Assembly: GCF_000147335.1 (NCBI RefSeq)
Contig: NC_014533.1
Location: 1-64,000, forward strand
DNA: 64,000 nt
Source of the DNA: Gloeothece verrucosa PCC 7822
Lineage (GTDB): Bacteria > Cyanobacteriota > Cyanobacteriia > Cyanobacteriales > Microcystaceae
Reading direction: 5' to 3'
Shown: positions 17,965 to 27,320 of the stretch, piece after piece
Layout of the letters: each line of letters begins with the position of its first letter
How positions within the stretch are numbered: the first letter of the stretch is position 1
Notes under the pieces: generated by a model
Told to the model about the DNA's origin: nothing
Databases searched by the model: none
Seen by the model: the letters and a program-made list of their open reading frames with translations, nothing else
Program-made: the position numbers and the translations under genes

Positions 17965-20406
17965 ATGCCGATTTTTCCCCTTATTAATCAGAAAATAACC
18001 ATGACAACTTATTCCGAATATCAAGAAAAATTTGCTCAAATCCTGAAAAACTCTGTTTTAAGATCACTCCAAACATTTACTTGTTCTAGCAGTGTTAACC
18101 TAAATCCTCTGATCAACGCATTAATCGATTCCTTACCCTATTATGGGGATCATGACTGGAATACTGCCCATAAAACTGCTTTAGCTAACCTACTGGCAAT
18201 TAATTTGCCTAACAATAGCATTGCTCCCCACCCCGATGAGCAAGGCCCTTTTTACGCCTATTATCGTTCAACTTATTATTACAATGGGTCTTATTCAGGT
18301 TATAGAGATGCTTTCTTTCATGGTATTAGTCAATCTGGTAGCGGAGAAAAAGTCGCTGCCCTGGTTGAACAAGTAAACCGTAGCTTAAACGGAGCATGGT
18401 GGGGTAATTATGCTGTAGCTGTTTTGACTGATGCTATTAAACAAAAAGTTTCTGTCAGTTTAGATACGAGCAAACTCTCACAAGATTTAACAAACTATAA
18501 CAACAGCTTTAAATCAGCACTGTCGGCCAGTTTTTTGGCTGTTTTTGAAACTGGATACCCACCCACAAGCATCGCTTTTCGTGCTATAGAAGCTACAGGA
18601 GAAATGAAACAAGCGAGTTTAGTGCTATATAGCGCTATTGCTGACGGACAATTTACGGCCAATATTAACCAAGGGATTTCTACAGGAGGCGATAGTACCA
18701 ATGCGGCTACCTGGTTTTTGTTTAATTTGTGGATAGCCTTAAAAGCGTTGGGATATGATAATGTCGATGCGGCAATCACTCAGTATAAAAATCATGGACT
18801 TAAAGTGCCGATTGAAGTCGATTCCCGTAGTTGGTGGACTGGGGGCTATATTAGTTGGTATAGTCCGTTATCAGGTGCTGATTTGATTGCGGAGGCTTCT
18901 GCTACAATTACGGCGGCAATGCCAGAAGAAGAACTAACCGTTTTTAGCGGCAGCCCTTACCCGGCGACGACGAACGTAAACACCCCTAATGGTTATAGTT
19001 ATAGTTTTTCTAATTGGGGTTCTTTGAATCGATATCTACCCCATAGCAGTAGCTGTTTCGGTAAAGGAACTTTAGTGTTAATGGCCGATGGTAGTGCCAA
19101 ACCCATAGAGTCTATTCAAATTGGCGACAAAGTGTTATCTAATTTAGGCCCTCGTCAAGTAGTCTTAATTGAAAAACCATTACGAGCTAATAGAACACTT
19201 TACAGTATCAATAATTTGAATTTATTTGCCTCGTCGGCTCATCCTTTCCGAGGTGCAGATCAATGTGGACCTATGCGTTATGCAATTGATCCTTGGGCTT
19301 TGATTGATGGTATTCCAACTATGACGGCTAAAGGTGTTGGTAAATTAGAAAAAAATATCCAACTTTTGGGGATTAGAAATAACCAGCCGACAGCCATTGA
19401 AGTTGAACAAATCAACTCACATCCAACAACTGATGAAAACGAAATAGTTTATGATTTGTTATTAGAAAATTGGGAAAAAGGCTATGCTACTTATTATGTA
19501 GGGGGTTTAGAAACTTATTTTGCTGTGGATGCAGAAACAGCAGATCCTTTGCACGATTTGGGTGTGACTATGGCAATTGTGACTGCAATGGAAATGCTCA
19601 GGCCAGCCTGTTGGGAACATATCAGTGAGCCGCACCTAGAAATTCCTCGAATTTTATCGGCTGTAAATATTTCCGATTTACCTCAATTAATTCGTAAAGC
19701 ATTTCGTCCCTTTTTTGGCGGTAAAAAAAAGCAACGTCTATCAATACCCAAACAGGACTTTTATATGCGTAATAGTGAGTGGGATGCTCATACGTCATTA
19801 TTAGAATATTATCTGGTTCGAGAATATGGGCGTTGGATACGCTCAGAGTTAGCAACAGGATGGCGCACCGATAACGCTTTGCCGTCCATGACAAATCATC
19901 TAGCAATTGGCTTATTTGATCTCGAATTGATCGGTGATCCAATTATGGCAAATTCTGAGGTTTTAATTGAGCTAGAAGTAAATGGTGTACAGTTTATGGG
20001 TAGCAATATGCCCCATATAATTACGTTACCTCTTCAGACAAAACCAGTCTGGAATATAAGGTTCGATAGAATAGTAAATATGGGTCGAGTATTAACGACT
20101 TCACCATCGCCAATGTTAATAGGAAGAATAAAGCTAAACCAAAAAACTTTTAGTCATTTTCGCTCTGCTATCCCTAAAAATCTACAGTCTACTACAAGAG
20201 CCGATCATTTTATCTTTAATCAAGATGGCAATATTATTGGCAGAATTTGCCTTGATTATCGTCAATTATCAGCCAAAGATTTACATAACCAAACAGTTGC
20301 GGCAGAGCAATGGACACAAAAGCATATTATGTTAATGGCAATTAGCTTAGGGCGACAGCTTGGCTATAAAATATTAGCTCAAATTGAAGCTCATTCCGTA
20401 AAGTAA
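17965..20406 (+). CDS. Hint-domain (hedgehog/intein-type) protein of unknown function
   Basis: An internal Hint domain spans about residues 364-525. It begins with CFGKGTLVLMADGS (nucleophilic Cys encoded at 19054), continues PIESIQIGDKVLS and has the block-B-like SSAHPFRG with its conserved His. It ends with VYDLLLEN and YYVGGLETYFAVD. No C-terminal His-Asn pair of a splicing intein is seen, so autocatalytic cleavage or a bond rearrangement at the Cys is more likely than splicing. Residues 1-360 are helical with aromatic-rich patches and are not recognised; residues 540-813 are also unrecognised, with a beta-rich part around 655-770. The start could instead be the ATG at 18001 (MTTYSEYQEKF). 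The 1305-residue gene lies upstream on the same strand, suggesting a functional pair. Confidence 0.8.
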   Translation: MPIFPLINQKITMTTYSEYQEKFAQILKNSVLRSLQTFTCSSSVNLNPLINALIDSLPYYGDHDWNTAHKTALANLLAINLPNNSIAPHPDEQGPFYAYYRSTYYYNGSYSGYRDAFFHGISQSGSGEKVAALVEQVNRSLNGAWWGNYAVAVLTDAIKQKVSVSLDTSKLSQDLTNYNNSFKSALSASFLAVFETGYPPTSIAFRAIEATGEMKQASLVLYSAIADGQFTANINQGISTGGDSTNAATWFLFNLWIALKALGYDNVDAAITQYKNHGLKVPIEVDSRSWWTGGYISWYSPLSGADLIAEASATITAAMPEEELTVFSGSPYPATTNVNTPNGYSYSFSNWGSLNRYLPHSSSCFGKGTLVLMADGSAKPIESIQIGDKVLSNLGPRQVVLIEKPLRANRTLYSINNLNLFASSAHPFRGADQCGPMRYAIDPWALIDGIPTMTAKGVGKLEKNIQLLGIRNNQPTAIEVEQINSHPTTDENEIVYDLLLENWEKGYATYYVGGLETYFAVDAETADPLHDLGVTMAIVTAMEMLRPACWEHISEPHLEIPRILSAVNISDLPQLIRKAFRPFFGGKKKQRLSIPKQDFYMRNSEWDAHTSLLEYYLVREYGRWIRSELATGWRTDNALPSMTNHLAIGLFDLELIGDPIMANSEVLIELEVNGVQFMGSNMPHIITLPLQTKPVWNIRFDRIVNMGRVLTTSPSPMLIGRIKLNQKTFSHFRSAIPKNLQSTTRADHFIFNQDGNIIGRICLDYRQLSAKDLHNQTVAAEQWTQKHIMLMAISLGRQLGYKILAQIEAHSVK

Positions 20407-20481
20407 GTAGGGTTTGCTGAAAAAGGATCTCAAAAATTTAGGCTCAATAGATCACTTTCATCAAGGCTGTAAATTAATAGG

Positions 20482-20564
20482 ACTTACGCACGGTAACCAA
20501 ATTATAAGGGTTTCAGGTTCCTCGCGATTCTGTGTTTTCGCTCAGGACATAGAATCGTTGTTTT
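20482..20564. repeat. Dispersed repeat, copy 1
   Basis: The segment ACTTACGCACGGTAACCAAA followed by TTATAAGGGTTT, a short variable part and ATAGAATCGTTGTTTTTAA recurs in diverged form at 60736-60822. It is non-coding and directly precedes a MITE-like copy. Its nature is unknown. Confidence 0.55.
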
Positions 20565-20688
20565 TAAGTCCCTGGACATAAATAAAGTTCATTATGTTAA
20601 GAAATGTAAAAGCATTGAAAGCCTTTCCTGTTCCCAGATCCGGTGTTCCCTTACCAAACAGTTAACTTTAATTTTGTCCAGGTACTTA
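20565..20688 (+). mobile_element. MITE-like element, copy C (subfamily I), abutting a relic CRISPR repeat
   Basis: Ends are TAAGTCCCTGGACATAAATA and TTTGTCCAGGTACTTA, with the subfamily I interior TTAAGAAATGTAAAAGCATT. The right TA boundary is immediately followed by the first base of a type I-D-like CRISPR repeat at 20689, so the element may have inserted at, or been carried with, a former I-D array. Confidence 0.75.
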
Positions 20689-20786
20689 CTTTCTACTAAA
20701 TGAAAATGAATCCTGGTAACGGGATTGAAACACAGGATGCGGCAATGGCGGCAAAACCGATTACTGACTTTCTACTAAATGAATCC
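20689..20786 (+). CRISPR. Relic type I-D repeat-spacer-repeat unit
   Basis: Bases 20689-20731 match the reverse complement of the 37-bp repeat of the array at 44755-46461, with a 6-bp internal duplication and only two substitutions, and end in GGGATTGAAAC. A 36-base spacer follows (20732-20767). A second repeat then starts (CTTTCTACTAAATGAATCC) and is broken off at 20786. This is a decayed mini-array of the I-D type lying upstream of the III-B array. It carries GGTAACGGG where the main array has GGAAACGGG. Confidence 0.8.
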
Positions 20787-21042
20787 AGCGACTTTTTGGT
20801 GAATATGATGATGTGAATAATAATCCTAGGTTGAAGGGTTTGGCGGTTTTGTATCATCGGTTTGCGACTGAGAAAAAAAATTGCTGAAATACCTATTGTT
20901 TCGTTGTGTCGGTCGACATTAAGCCCGGTAAGGGTTTGAGGTTTGTTGGTGGGGTGTTTTTGCTCGATCTGTGGTACAATTTAAGATGAGGTTCGCAAAC
21001 CGCATCTAGACGCTAGATGATATAAAGGTTCTGTGGGCAGCC
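20787..21042 (+). promoter_or_regulatory. Leader region of the III-B array
   Basis: This stretch precedes the first repeat on the strand whose repeats end in TTGGAAAC, the expected crRNA 5' handle side. A plausible -10 box TACAAT lies at 20975-20980 with a weak -35 region about 17 bases upstream. A perfect inverted repeat CATCTAG-ACG-CTAGATG occupies 21003-21019, about 24 bases before the first repeat. Bases 20795-20887 read open for about 30 codons (FGEYDDVNNNPRLKGLAVLY and so on) and may be a gene scrap. Confidence 0.5.
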
Positions 21043-23249
21043 CCCTACCTATTGGGTTAAATAGGAATAGTTGGAAACAAGGATTTGGTATCGATTTCTC
21101 ATGTCCTCAATAGGCCCTACCTATTGGGTTAAATAGGAATAGTTGGAAACTCAATTATTTACTTACATTCACTTGTATCTATATTATGACTGAACCCTAC
21201 CTATTGGGTTAAATAGGAATAGTTGGAAACTATATTTTCAGCACCTGGCAATACCTTTAAGTTAGCAGCCCTACCTATTGGGTTAAATAGGAATAGTTGG
21301 AAACAAATCTACTCTAATTTCTGTGGGGATTGGAGTCACTATCCCTACCTATTGGGTTAAATAGGAATAGTTGGAAACCGATCACCTCGCTGTTCGGGGA
21401 CTCCGCCAAAGACCTCCCCTACCTATTGGGTTAAATAGGAATAGTTGGAAACAGGTTCGAGAAGCCCTTCTCCTCCATCCAGAGGGCGTAGCCTACCTAT
21501 TGGGTTAAATAGGAATAGTTGGAAACAGGAACTCGGTCGCCCCCAGCTCGTCCCTGATCTCGAACCACCCCTACCTATTGGGTTAAATAGGAATAGTTGG
21601 AAACCCGATGGCGGCATCGTGATGCGGGAGGTCGGCGGGTCGAACCCTACCTATTGGGTTAAATAGGAATAGTTGGAAACGCTTAATTATAAGCTTTCGA
21701 GTCAGGTTAACTTGATATAGACCCCTACCTATTGGGTTAAATAGGAATAGTTGGAAACGCAGTTTGAACTCCAGTCACCCCAACTACCTGGAATACCCTA
21801 CCTATTGGGTTAAATAGGAATAGTTGGAAACGTTGCGCACGGTGACCGGGACCAGCTCGGCGGCCCGTTGCCCCCCTACCTATTGGGTTAAATAGGAATA
21901 GTTGGAAACGAGTACCTCTGTTACTATGGCAATTCTTCCTTTTCTCCCTACCTATTGGGTTAAATAGGAATAGTTGGAAACAAGCATTTTTTCCCTCTAC
22001 CACCTTAAGAACACCACTTGTGTACCCTACCTATTGGGTTAAATAGGAATAGTTGGAAACTATGTCACCCATGCCAATTCACCCTATTATTACTTGTGCC
22101 CTACCTATTGGGTTAAATAGGAATAGTTGGAAACAGGTTCTCCTAGGAATTCATTCTTTTTAAAATTATTTACCCTACCTATTGGGTTAAATAGGAATAG
22201 TTGGAAACCTTTCTGCCTTGCCAGAGTAAAAGTGTGTACTCTTTTTCTCCCTACCTATTGGGTTAAATAGAAATAGTTGGAAACTTTCTGTAATCCTTTC
22301 CCCGCCGCCTGTCCAACATCCCCTACCTATTGGGTTAAATAGGAATAGTTGGAAACCGCCGCCGACGTGAACGAACGCGCGATCTTCACGGAGCCCTACC
22401 TATTGGGTTAAATAGGAATAGTTGGAAACCGATCTTTACATTCGCGGTTGAATGACGGCAGAAAAACTCACCCTACCTATTGGGTTAAATAGGAATAGTT
22501 GGAAACTGGAGGAAATAGACAGCGATGGAAGGCGGTATAAAATTCCCTACCTATTGGGTTAAATAGGAATAGTTGGAAACATTGAATCGCTAGAACGCCC
22601 TTCCTGTCTCCATTCTCCCCTACCTATTGGGTTAAATAGGAATAGTTGGAAACGTCCTTAAACGACTTAAGGACTTTAGCCAGTTCTTACCCCTACCTAT
22701 TGGGTTAAATAGGAATAGTTGGAAACTTTCGTTTTACTTATTCATACGATATTTGCAACAATATCCCCCTACCTATTGGGTTAAATAGGAATAGTTGGAA
22801 ACAATAATTAAAACATTTTGATGCTCGTTACAAAGAGCTAACCCTACCTATTGGGTTAAATAGGAATAGTTGGAAACAACTCCTTCGCGCGCTTTGCCGT
22901 GCCGCCCGTCGCCGCGTTCCCTACCTATTGGGTTAAATAGGAATAGTTGGAAACGCATTCTTAACAAATGCTCTAATTTTCTGCAATCTGATCCCTACCT
23001 ATTGGGTTAAATAGGAATAGTTGGAAACAAGTAATCATCTGGCTTTTGATTATGGAATCTCCGCCCTACCTATTGGGTTAAATAGGAATAGTTGGAAACC
23101 GGGGTTTACAAAAAGGTTGGCATTTACCTTGATCCGCCCCCTACCTATTGGGTTAAATAGGAATAGTTGGAAACGGCGCGAGCGACCGAGGACATCGGCC
23201 AGCAGATCCGGGCCCCTACCTATTGGGTTAAATAGGAATAGTTGGAAAC
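21043..23249 (+). CRISPR. CRISPR array 1, 30 repeats of 36 bp (type III-B associated)
   Basis: I count 30 copies of a 36-bp repeat beginning CCCTACCTATTGGGTTAAAT and ending AGGAATAGTTGGAAAC, separated by 29 unique spacers of about 35-44 bases. Repeats are identical except the seventh (first base G) and the seventeenth (22249-22284, G to A in the AGGAATAG part). Orientation is plus, judged from the GGAAAC end and the leader upstream. About eight spacers (S5-S8, S11, S18, S25, S29) are 58-74 percent G+C while the rest match the AT-rich host. The cmr operon lies about 550 bases downstream on the same strand. No cas6 is adjacent; crRNA processing must come from elsewhere, either the I-D Cas6 or a host nuclease such as RNase E as reported for a III-Bv system in Synechocystis 6803. 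Confidence 0.98.
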
Positions 23250-23487
23250 TATTTGTATTTTTGTATTACTGTTGTATTACCTAAATTGTATTACTTAAAC
23301 GGAGGGGAAAAAAATGTTTCACAACGTCCCATCGTCAAAACTTTAGCTAAAGTCTGGATTTATTTGACGAAATGTTAAGCAAAAAAACAATTTTGGAAGA
23401 AAAACTTAATTTAAGTCTCTTTCTTCCCAAAGCGCGGTAAATTTAGTAATTATTCTCTAAAAATACTGATGGCTAATCTCTTAACCC
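23250..23487. other. Spacer region between array 1 and the cmr operon
   Basis: No convincing gene is seen. Immediately after the last repeat, bases 23255-23297 contain three to four irregular copies of TTGTATTAC. The rest is AT-rich with no clear promoter or terminator. Confidence 0.4.
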
Positions 23488-23602
23488 TAGTACCTGGACA
23501 TAAATAAAGTTCATTATGTTAAGAAATGTAAAAGTCTTAAAAGCCTTTCCTGTTCTTTGTTCCCTGATAACACAGTTAACTTTACTTATGTCCGACTACT
23601 TA
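23488..23602 (+). mobile_element. MITE-like element, copy D (subfamily I)
   Basis: Starts TAGTACCTGGACATAAATAA and ends TTTACTTATGTCCGACTACTTA with subfamily I interior TTAAGAAATGTAAAAGTCTT. It lies between array 1 and cmr2, so it may interrupt or provide the promoter of the cmr operon. The right end has diverged (GTCCGACTACT). Confidence 0.7.
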
Positions 23603-23801
23603 AACTGATAATTATTATTATAATGATATCCCTTATTATGGTAAAAAGAGAAATAGTTATAGAAGCAAAAAAATCTCCTATCTATGTCCATTATTTTTTG
23701 TCAATTTCCATCATTATCACTATTGCAATTTTGTTGTCCAAAAAATAGATTAAAAAACTTAATCAAAATAAATGAAATAAACCAGAATTTTTAACTTATT
23801 T

Positions 23802-25669
23802 ATGAGTCAAACTATGTACACTATTGTAACCTTTGCGCCCATACAACCTTTTATAGAAAACTCTCGAAAACTTCGGGACTTATATGGAAGTTCTTACATA
23901 CTTTCCTTATTATCCTGGGCAATTTGTCAAGAAGCAGAAAAAAACAATTGTAGCGTTATTTCTCCCGCGACTATCAACATCATCCAGGGAATGCCAAATC
24001 AAATTATAATTAAGGGAGATTTTCCCGAAAAAAAAGCCGAAACAGTCTTTAACAAAACCTGGGAATCTGTAGTCGAAAGTTGCCGGCAATGGATAGAAGA
24101 AAATGTTTATCAACCTGGATGGTATTTGTATTGGGAACGAGATTGGAAAAATTGGATTAATCACTGTTGGGAGTTTTTTGGGTGCAGGGAAAACCCGGAG
24201 AAAGTATTACTCAAGTGCGTCAACAAATCAATCAGGTAAAATGTAAAAGGAATTGGACAGGAATTAATTGGCATGGGGAAAGTTCTACCCTATCAGGAAT
24301 TGATGCTATCGCCTATCCTTACTTAGGTTCTAAACCCTATTCAAATACCTATCAACAAGAAAAAGATGTCATCGATGACTTTTATCAGCGACTTAGAAAT
24401 AAATTAGGGGAATCATTTATAAATGCTACTCGAGATTTAATAATTCCCAACGAGCAAAAAGCCGAACGTGCCAAAGAATATGGAGAATCCTTTATTGATG
24501 TACGGGAAGAGTTAAGTATTCCCGAACTGGTTAAGCGGCTAATTACTCATAAAGTCATTGTAACCAACTTACACAATCGTCTACAACAGCAAAATATTTT
24601 AAGCTCAGAAGAAAATATCACTCAAATAGCCGAAAATCTTAACCCAGAATCATTCAAAGATTTAAACCGACGTAAAAAAAAGAAAAAATCTGAAAAAAAA
24701 GAAGATCAAGAATTATATTGGACAGGATGGTTTTTAGGAGATGGAGATAATGCCGGTAAATATTTACAAAGCTTAGGTGATTTAGAGTTAAAAATTGAAG
24801 AACAAAAAAGTAACGAATTTAGTTTACAAATGCGGGAATGGGGCAAACAATTAAAAGAAAATGAAAATAGCTATTTACCAGAGGGATATTACTTAAAAAA
24901 TAAATATATTGCCGGTGGTCGAATAATTTATGCAGGAGGAGATGATTTTCTAGGAATTCTTTATTATCCTAATCGTCAAATTTCTGCTAACCGATGCTTT
25001 AAATGGTTATCTAATTTTAAATCCCAAATTTGGACTCAAAACGACCCCAAGATTATTACTCCTAGTGTCGGTTATGTTTGGGTAGCGCCTAGAGTTCCCC
25101 AAAGAGACGTTTTACAACATTGTCGAGAAGCCGAAAAATCCGCAAAACAAGGAGGACGAGATCGCATAGCATTTAGGATAGTATTTAACAGTGGCAATTA
25201 TCTAGAATGGATATGTCCTTGGTGGTTATTAGATCTCAAAGAGCAAGAAAAAATGCCACTAAAATTTGTTAATAATGGCAAAAACTTAATAGAGAATTAT
25301 CAAGATAGGAAACAACAGAAAAACTGGGTACATTTTTATCAAGATGTAGCTACATTACAAGCGCGTCATGGCTTTTATGTCAATCCTAAAACAGAAACTA
25401 TTGAAATTAATATTGCTTTAGGACTAATTGAGATTTACTTTGGCAGTGAATACAAAGACATTATAGCTGATTCTTCATTTTGGTGGAATCAAACTAATCA
25501 GGACGGCTTACAAATTTTCTCAGGCATCTTGGGCAACGGAGATCTAAAAAAATATCAAAAAAATGACCAAGAAACTAAGGAATCAAAAATAAGTAACGCC
25601 GTTAACCAATGGGTAATCAATTTAGCAAAAGTTGGGTTTTATTTAACAGATGAAACAGACAAATTTTAA
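23802..25669 (+). pseudogene. cmr2: Cmr2/Cas10 of the III-B complex, without HD domain, one frameshift
   Basis: Cas10/Cmr2 is the large subunit of the type III effector and makes cyclic oligoadenylate when target RNA is bound. The first part (23802-24239) starts straight in the Palm-1 domain (MYTIVTFAPIQPFIENSRKL, RDLYGSSYILSLL). The second part continues in another frame to 25669 and contains the catalytic IYAGGDDFLGIL. Joined at the run GAGTTTTTTGGG (24171-24182), the chain is about 622 residues, shorter than many Cmr2 proteins, because the N-terminal HD nuclease domain is missing. One extra T would restore CWEFFWVQGKPGES. This may be a true mutation, a sequencing error at a homopolymer, or slippage. 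The GGDD motif is intact, so a restored protein should be cyclase-active but not an HD DNase. Confidence 0.85.
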
Positions 25670-25686
25670 CCATAAACACTTGACAA

Positions 25687-26769
25687 ATGATGAAAAATAT
25701 GTTTAGTTATTTAATAATGATAGAACCGTTAGGCTTTCTTTATGGAAGTTCAGGAAGATTTTTATCACCAGAAAACTTAGTCGGGAGATCGGGAACTAAC
25801 TTTCCTCCAAGTGCGGCTACATTTTCAGGATTATTTGCGGCGGAATATGGCAATGATGCTATACAAAACTTATTAGTAGCTGGACCTTTTTGGGGTAACA
25901 CAGAAAAGGTTGGAAGTGAACAAAATTTTTATGTTCCTACTCCTCTAACTTATTTAGTCAGCGATGGAAAAATAGGACCTAAATTAACTTGGGATAGTAA
26001 AAAAGAAGGTTGGTTTTACGACGGAAAAGCACCTAACGATAAATTTGATCAAGGAACATGGATAGCAATCACCGACTGGCAAAATCCCACTAATGTGATC
26101 AATCCTTATAACGATAACAAAAAAGCCTGGAAATTCTGCCCCCATCTTCATCCTAAACTAGAAAAAGATCAGCGAATAGTGATACAACAATCAGACGAAG
26201 ATGAACAAAGAGAAGGGAGTTTATTTTTGGAAAACGCAGTACAGTTAAATCCTGATAACTGTTTAGTTTACTTAGCTAATAGAGAACTCGAATCTGGCTG
26301 GTATCGTTTTGGAGGAGAAGGACATATTGTTGAGGTAAAATGTTTTGAATTAAATGAAAAAATTAAAGAATTATTTCAACAAAAAATAGAAACAAAATTT
26401 GCTATTATTACCCCGGCTGTTTGGGGTTCAAATAGACTTTCATACCGAGAACCCATTTATTTACAAAAAGGGGATAAAGAAAAATATAAAAAATCTGACC
26501 CTGACAGCGCTAACCAAACAGTCTGGGAGTTAGAAACCCTTTATACTAGCCGCCCTATACCTTTTCGCTATCGTCTAGGAGATCATGAACATCAACAAAA
26601 AGACGGCCCTAAATGCTTATCAAGAGGACGTTATGCTGTACCTGCGGGAACAGTTTATGTATTAAAAAAAGCCCTAAATAAAACTTGGTATGAATGGGAT
26701 GAGGAATGGTTTCCTAAAGAGGGGCCATCTTTCAAGCGCTGGGGATGTGGGTTAGCATTACCAATTTAA
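25687..26769 (+). CDS. cmr3: Cmr3, RAMP subunit of the type III-B effector
   Basis: Cmr3 is the Cas5-like RAMP protein that holds the 5' handle of the crRNA next to Cmr2. The 360-residue length is normal. Typical features are the opening FSYLIMIEPLGFLYGSSGRF, the PPSAATFSGLFAAEY segment and the C-terminal SRGRYAVPAGTVYVL with KRWGCGLALPI, a Gly-rich RAMP-type loop. It starts 17 bases after the end of cmr2 on the same strand, so they are co-transcribed. Two adjacent ATG/Met choices (25687 and 25690) are equivalent. The next cmr gene, cmr4, is 1.6 kb away, an unusual gap filled by small genes. Confidence 0.9.
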   Translation: MMKNMFSYLIMIEPLGFLYGSSGRFLSPENLVGRSGTNFPPSAATFSGLFAAEYGNDAIQNLLVAGPFWGNTEKVGSEQNFYVPTPLTYLVSDGKIGPKLTWDSKKEGWFYDGKAPNDKFDQGTWIAITDWQNPTNVINPYNDNKKAWKFCPHLHPKLEKDQRIVIQQSDEDEQREGSLFLENAVQLNPDNCLVYLANRELESGWYRFGGEGHIVEVKCFELNEKIKELFQQKIETKFAIITPAVWGSNRLSYREPIYLQKGDKEKYKKSDPDSANQTVWELETLYTSRPIPFRYRLGDHEHQQKDGPKCLSRGRYAVPAGTVYVLKKALNKTWYEWDEEWFPKEGPSFKRWGCGLALPI

Positions 26770-27320
26770 GGGAAAGTACCTTAAATGGGTATAATTGAGG
26801 AAATTTTCCTCAAACTAAAAGTAAAAACGTCAATCATTAACTTTAGAAGCAATGACTAACGTTTTTGAGATAGTGCTTACATTTATACCCATTGAAGACA
26901 AAAAAGTCTCTAAGGTATATGAACTACATTACATGGGTATTGTCTCCAACTATTCCGATTTGACCTAATCGGTAAGGGATTAAAGCTTTTTCAAGCTGTC
27001 TTATCCTAGTATACAAAGTTACAGAACGAACTGTGACAATATCATACAAGTATTGTAGTTCATGGTTATTATGTGCTATAATTATTAAAATCCAAAAGAA
27101 AAAGTTTAGAGGAAAAAATAATGATAAATTATTTGAGGCATATTTTAAATGATAGGGTAGCATTACATTTTTGTAAAATTACTACTCAAATTAAGCTAAT
27201 TGCAAGAGATTCACACTATCTTCAAATAGCTAACGTACCCAAATGGGATTTTTCCTATTTGAAGTCTCTTAGGTAGATAAAGTACATCACATGATGTAAA
27301 CCTATAGTTGGGATTTAGTC
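26770..27320. other. Long non-coding gap inside the cmr cluster
   Basis: The gap separates cmr3 from a small coiled-coil gene. It is AT-rich, with GAGGAAATTTTCCTC near 26808-26822 as a short palindrome. A minus-strand open frame (26924-27163) is described separately. No CRISPR repeat is seen inside it. Confidence 0.4.
26924..27163 (-). CDS. Doubtful small ORF with HTH-like C-terminal half
   Basis: The 79-residue frame runs against the cmr genes. Its N-terminal half is hydrophobic (FFPLNFFFWILIIIAH) and may be non-coding artefact. The C-terminal half (YLYDIVTVRSVTLYTRIRQL, then EKALIPYRLG) has the spacing of a helix-turn-helix with a recognition helix like those of LysR or other small regulators. 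A shorter start at the Met-less position before NNHELQ cannot be fixed. I do not recognise the family, and the ORF could be spurious. Its position between cmr3 and cmr4 is the only reason to consider it a regulator. Confidence 0.25.
   Translation of the reverse strand: MLPYHLKYASNNLSLFFPLNFFFWILIIIAHNNHELQYLYDIVTVRSVTLYTRIRQLEKALIPYRLGQIGIVGDNTHVM

Noticed and set aside
17707..18039. Minus-strand ORF over the end of the 1305-residue gene
   Set aside because: It runs through MITE copy B and the opposite coding strand; the sequence is a shadow of those.
21423..23284. Open frames with the repeated peptide FNPIGR or LPIGLNRNSWK
   Set aside because: These are translations of the CRISPR repeat unit and not proteins.
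23557..23748. Open frame for a 63-residue hydrophobic peptide between array 1 and cmr2
   Set aside because: Its first third is the end of a MITE-like copy and the rest is AT-rich Ile/Leu sequence without a ribosome site; more likely non-coding.
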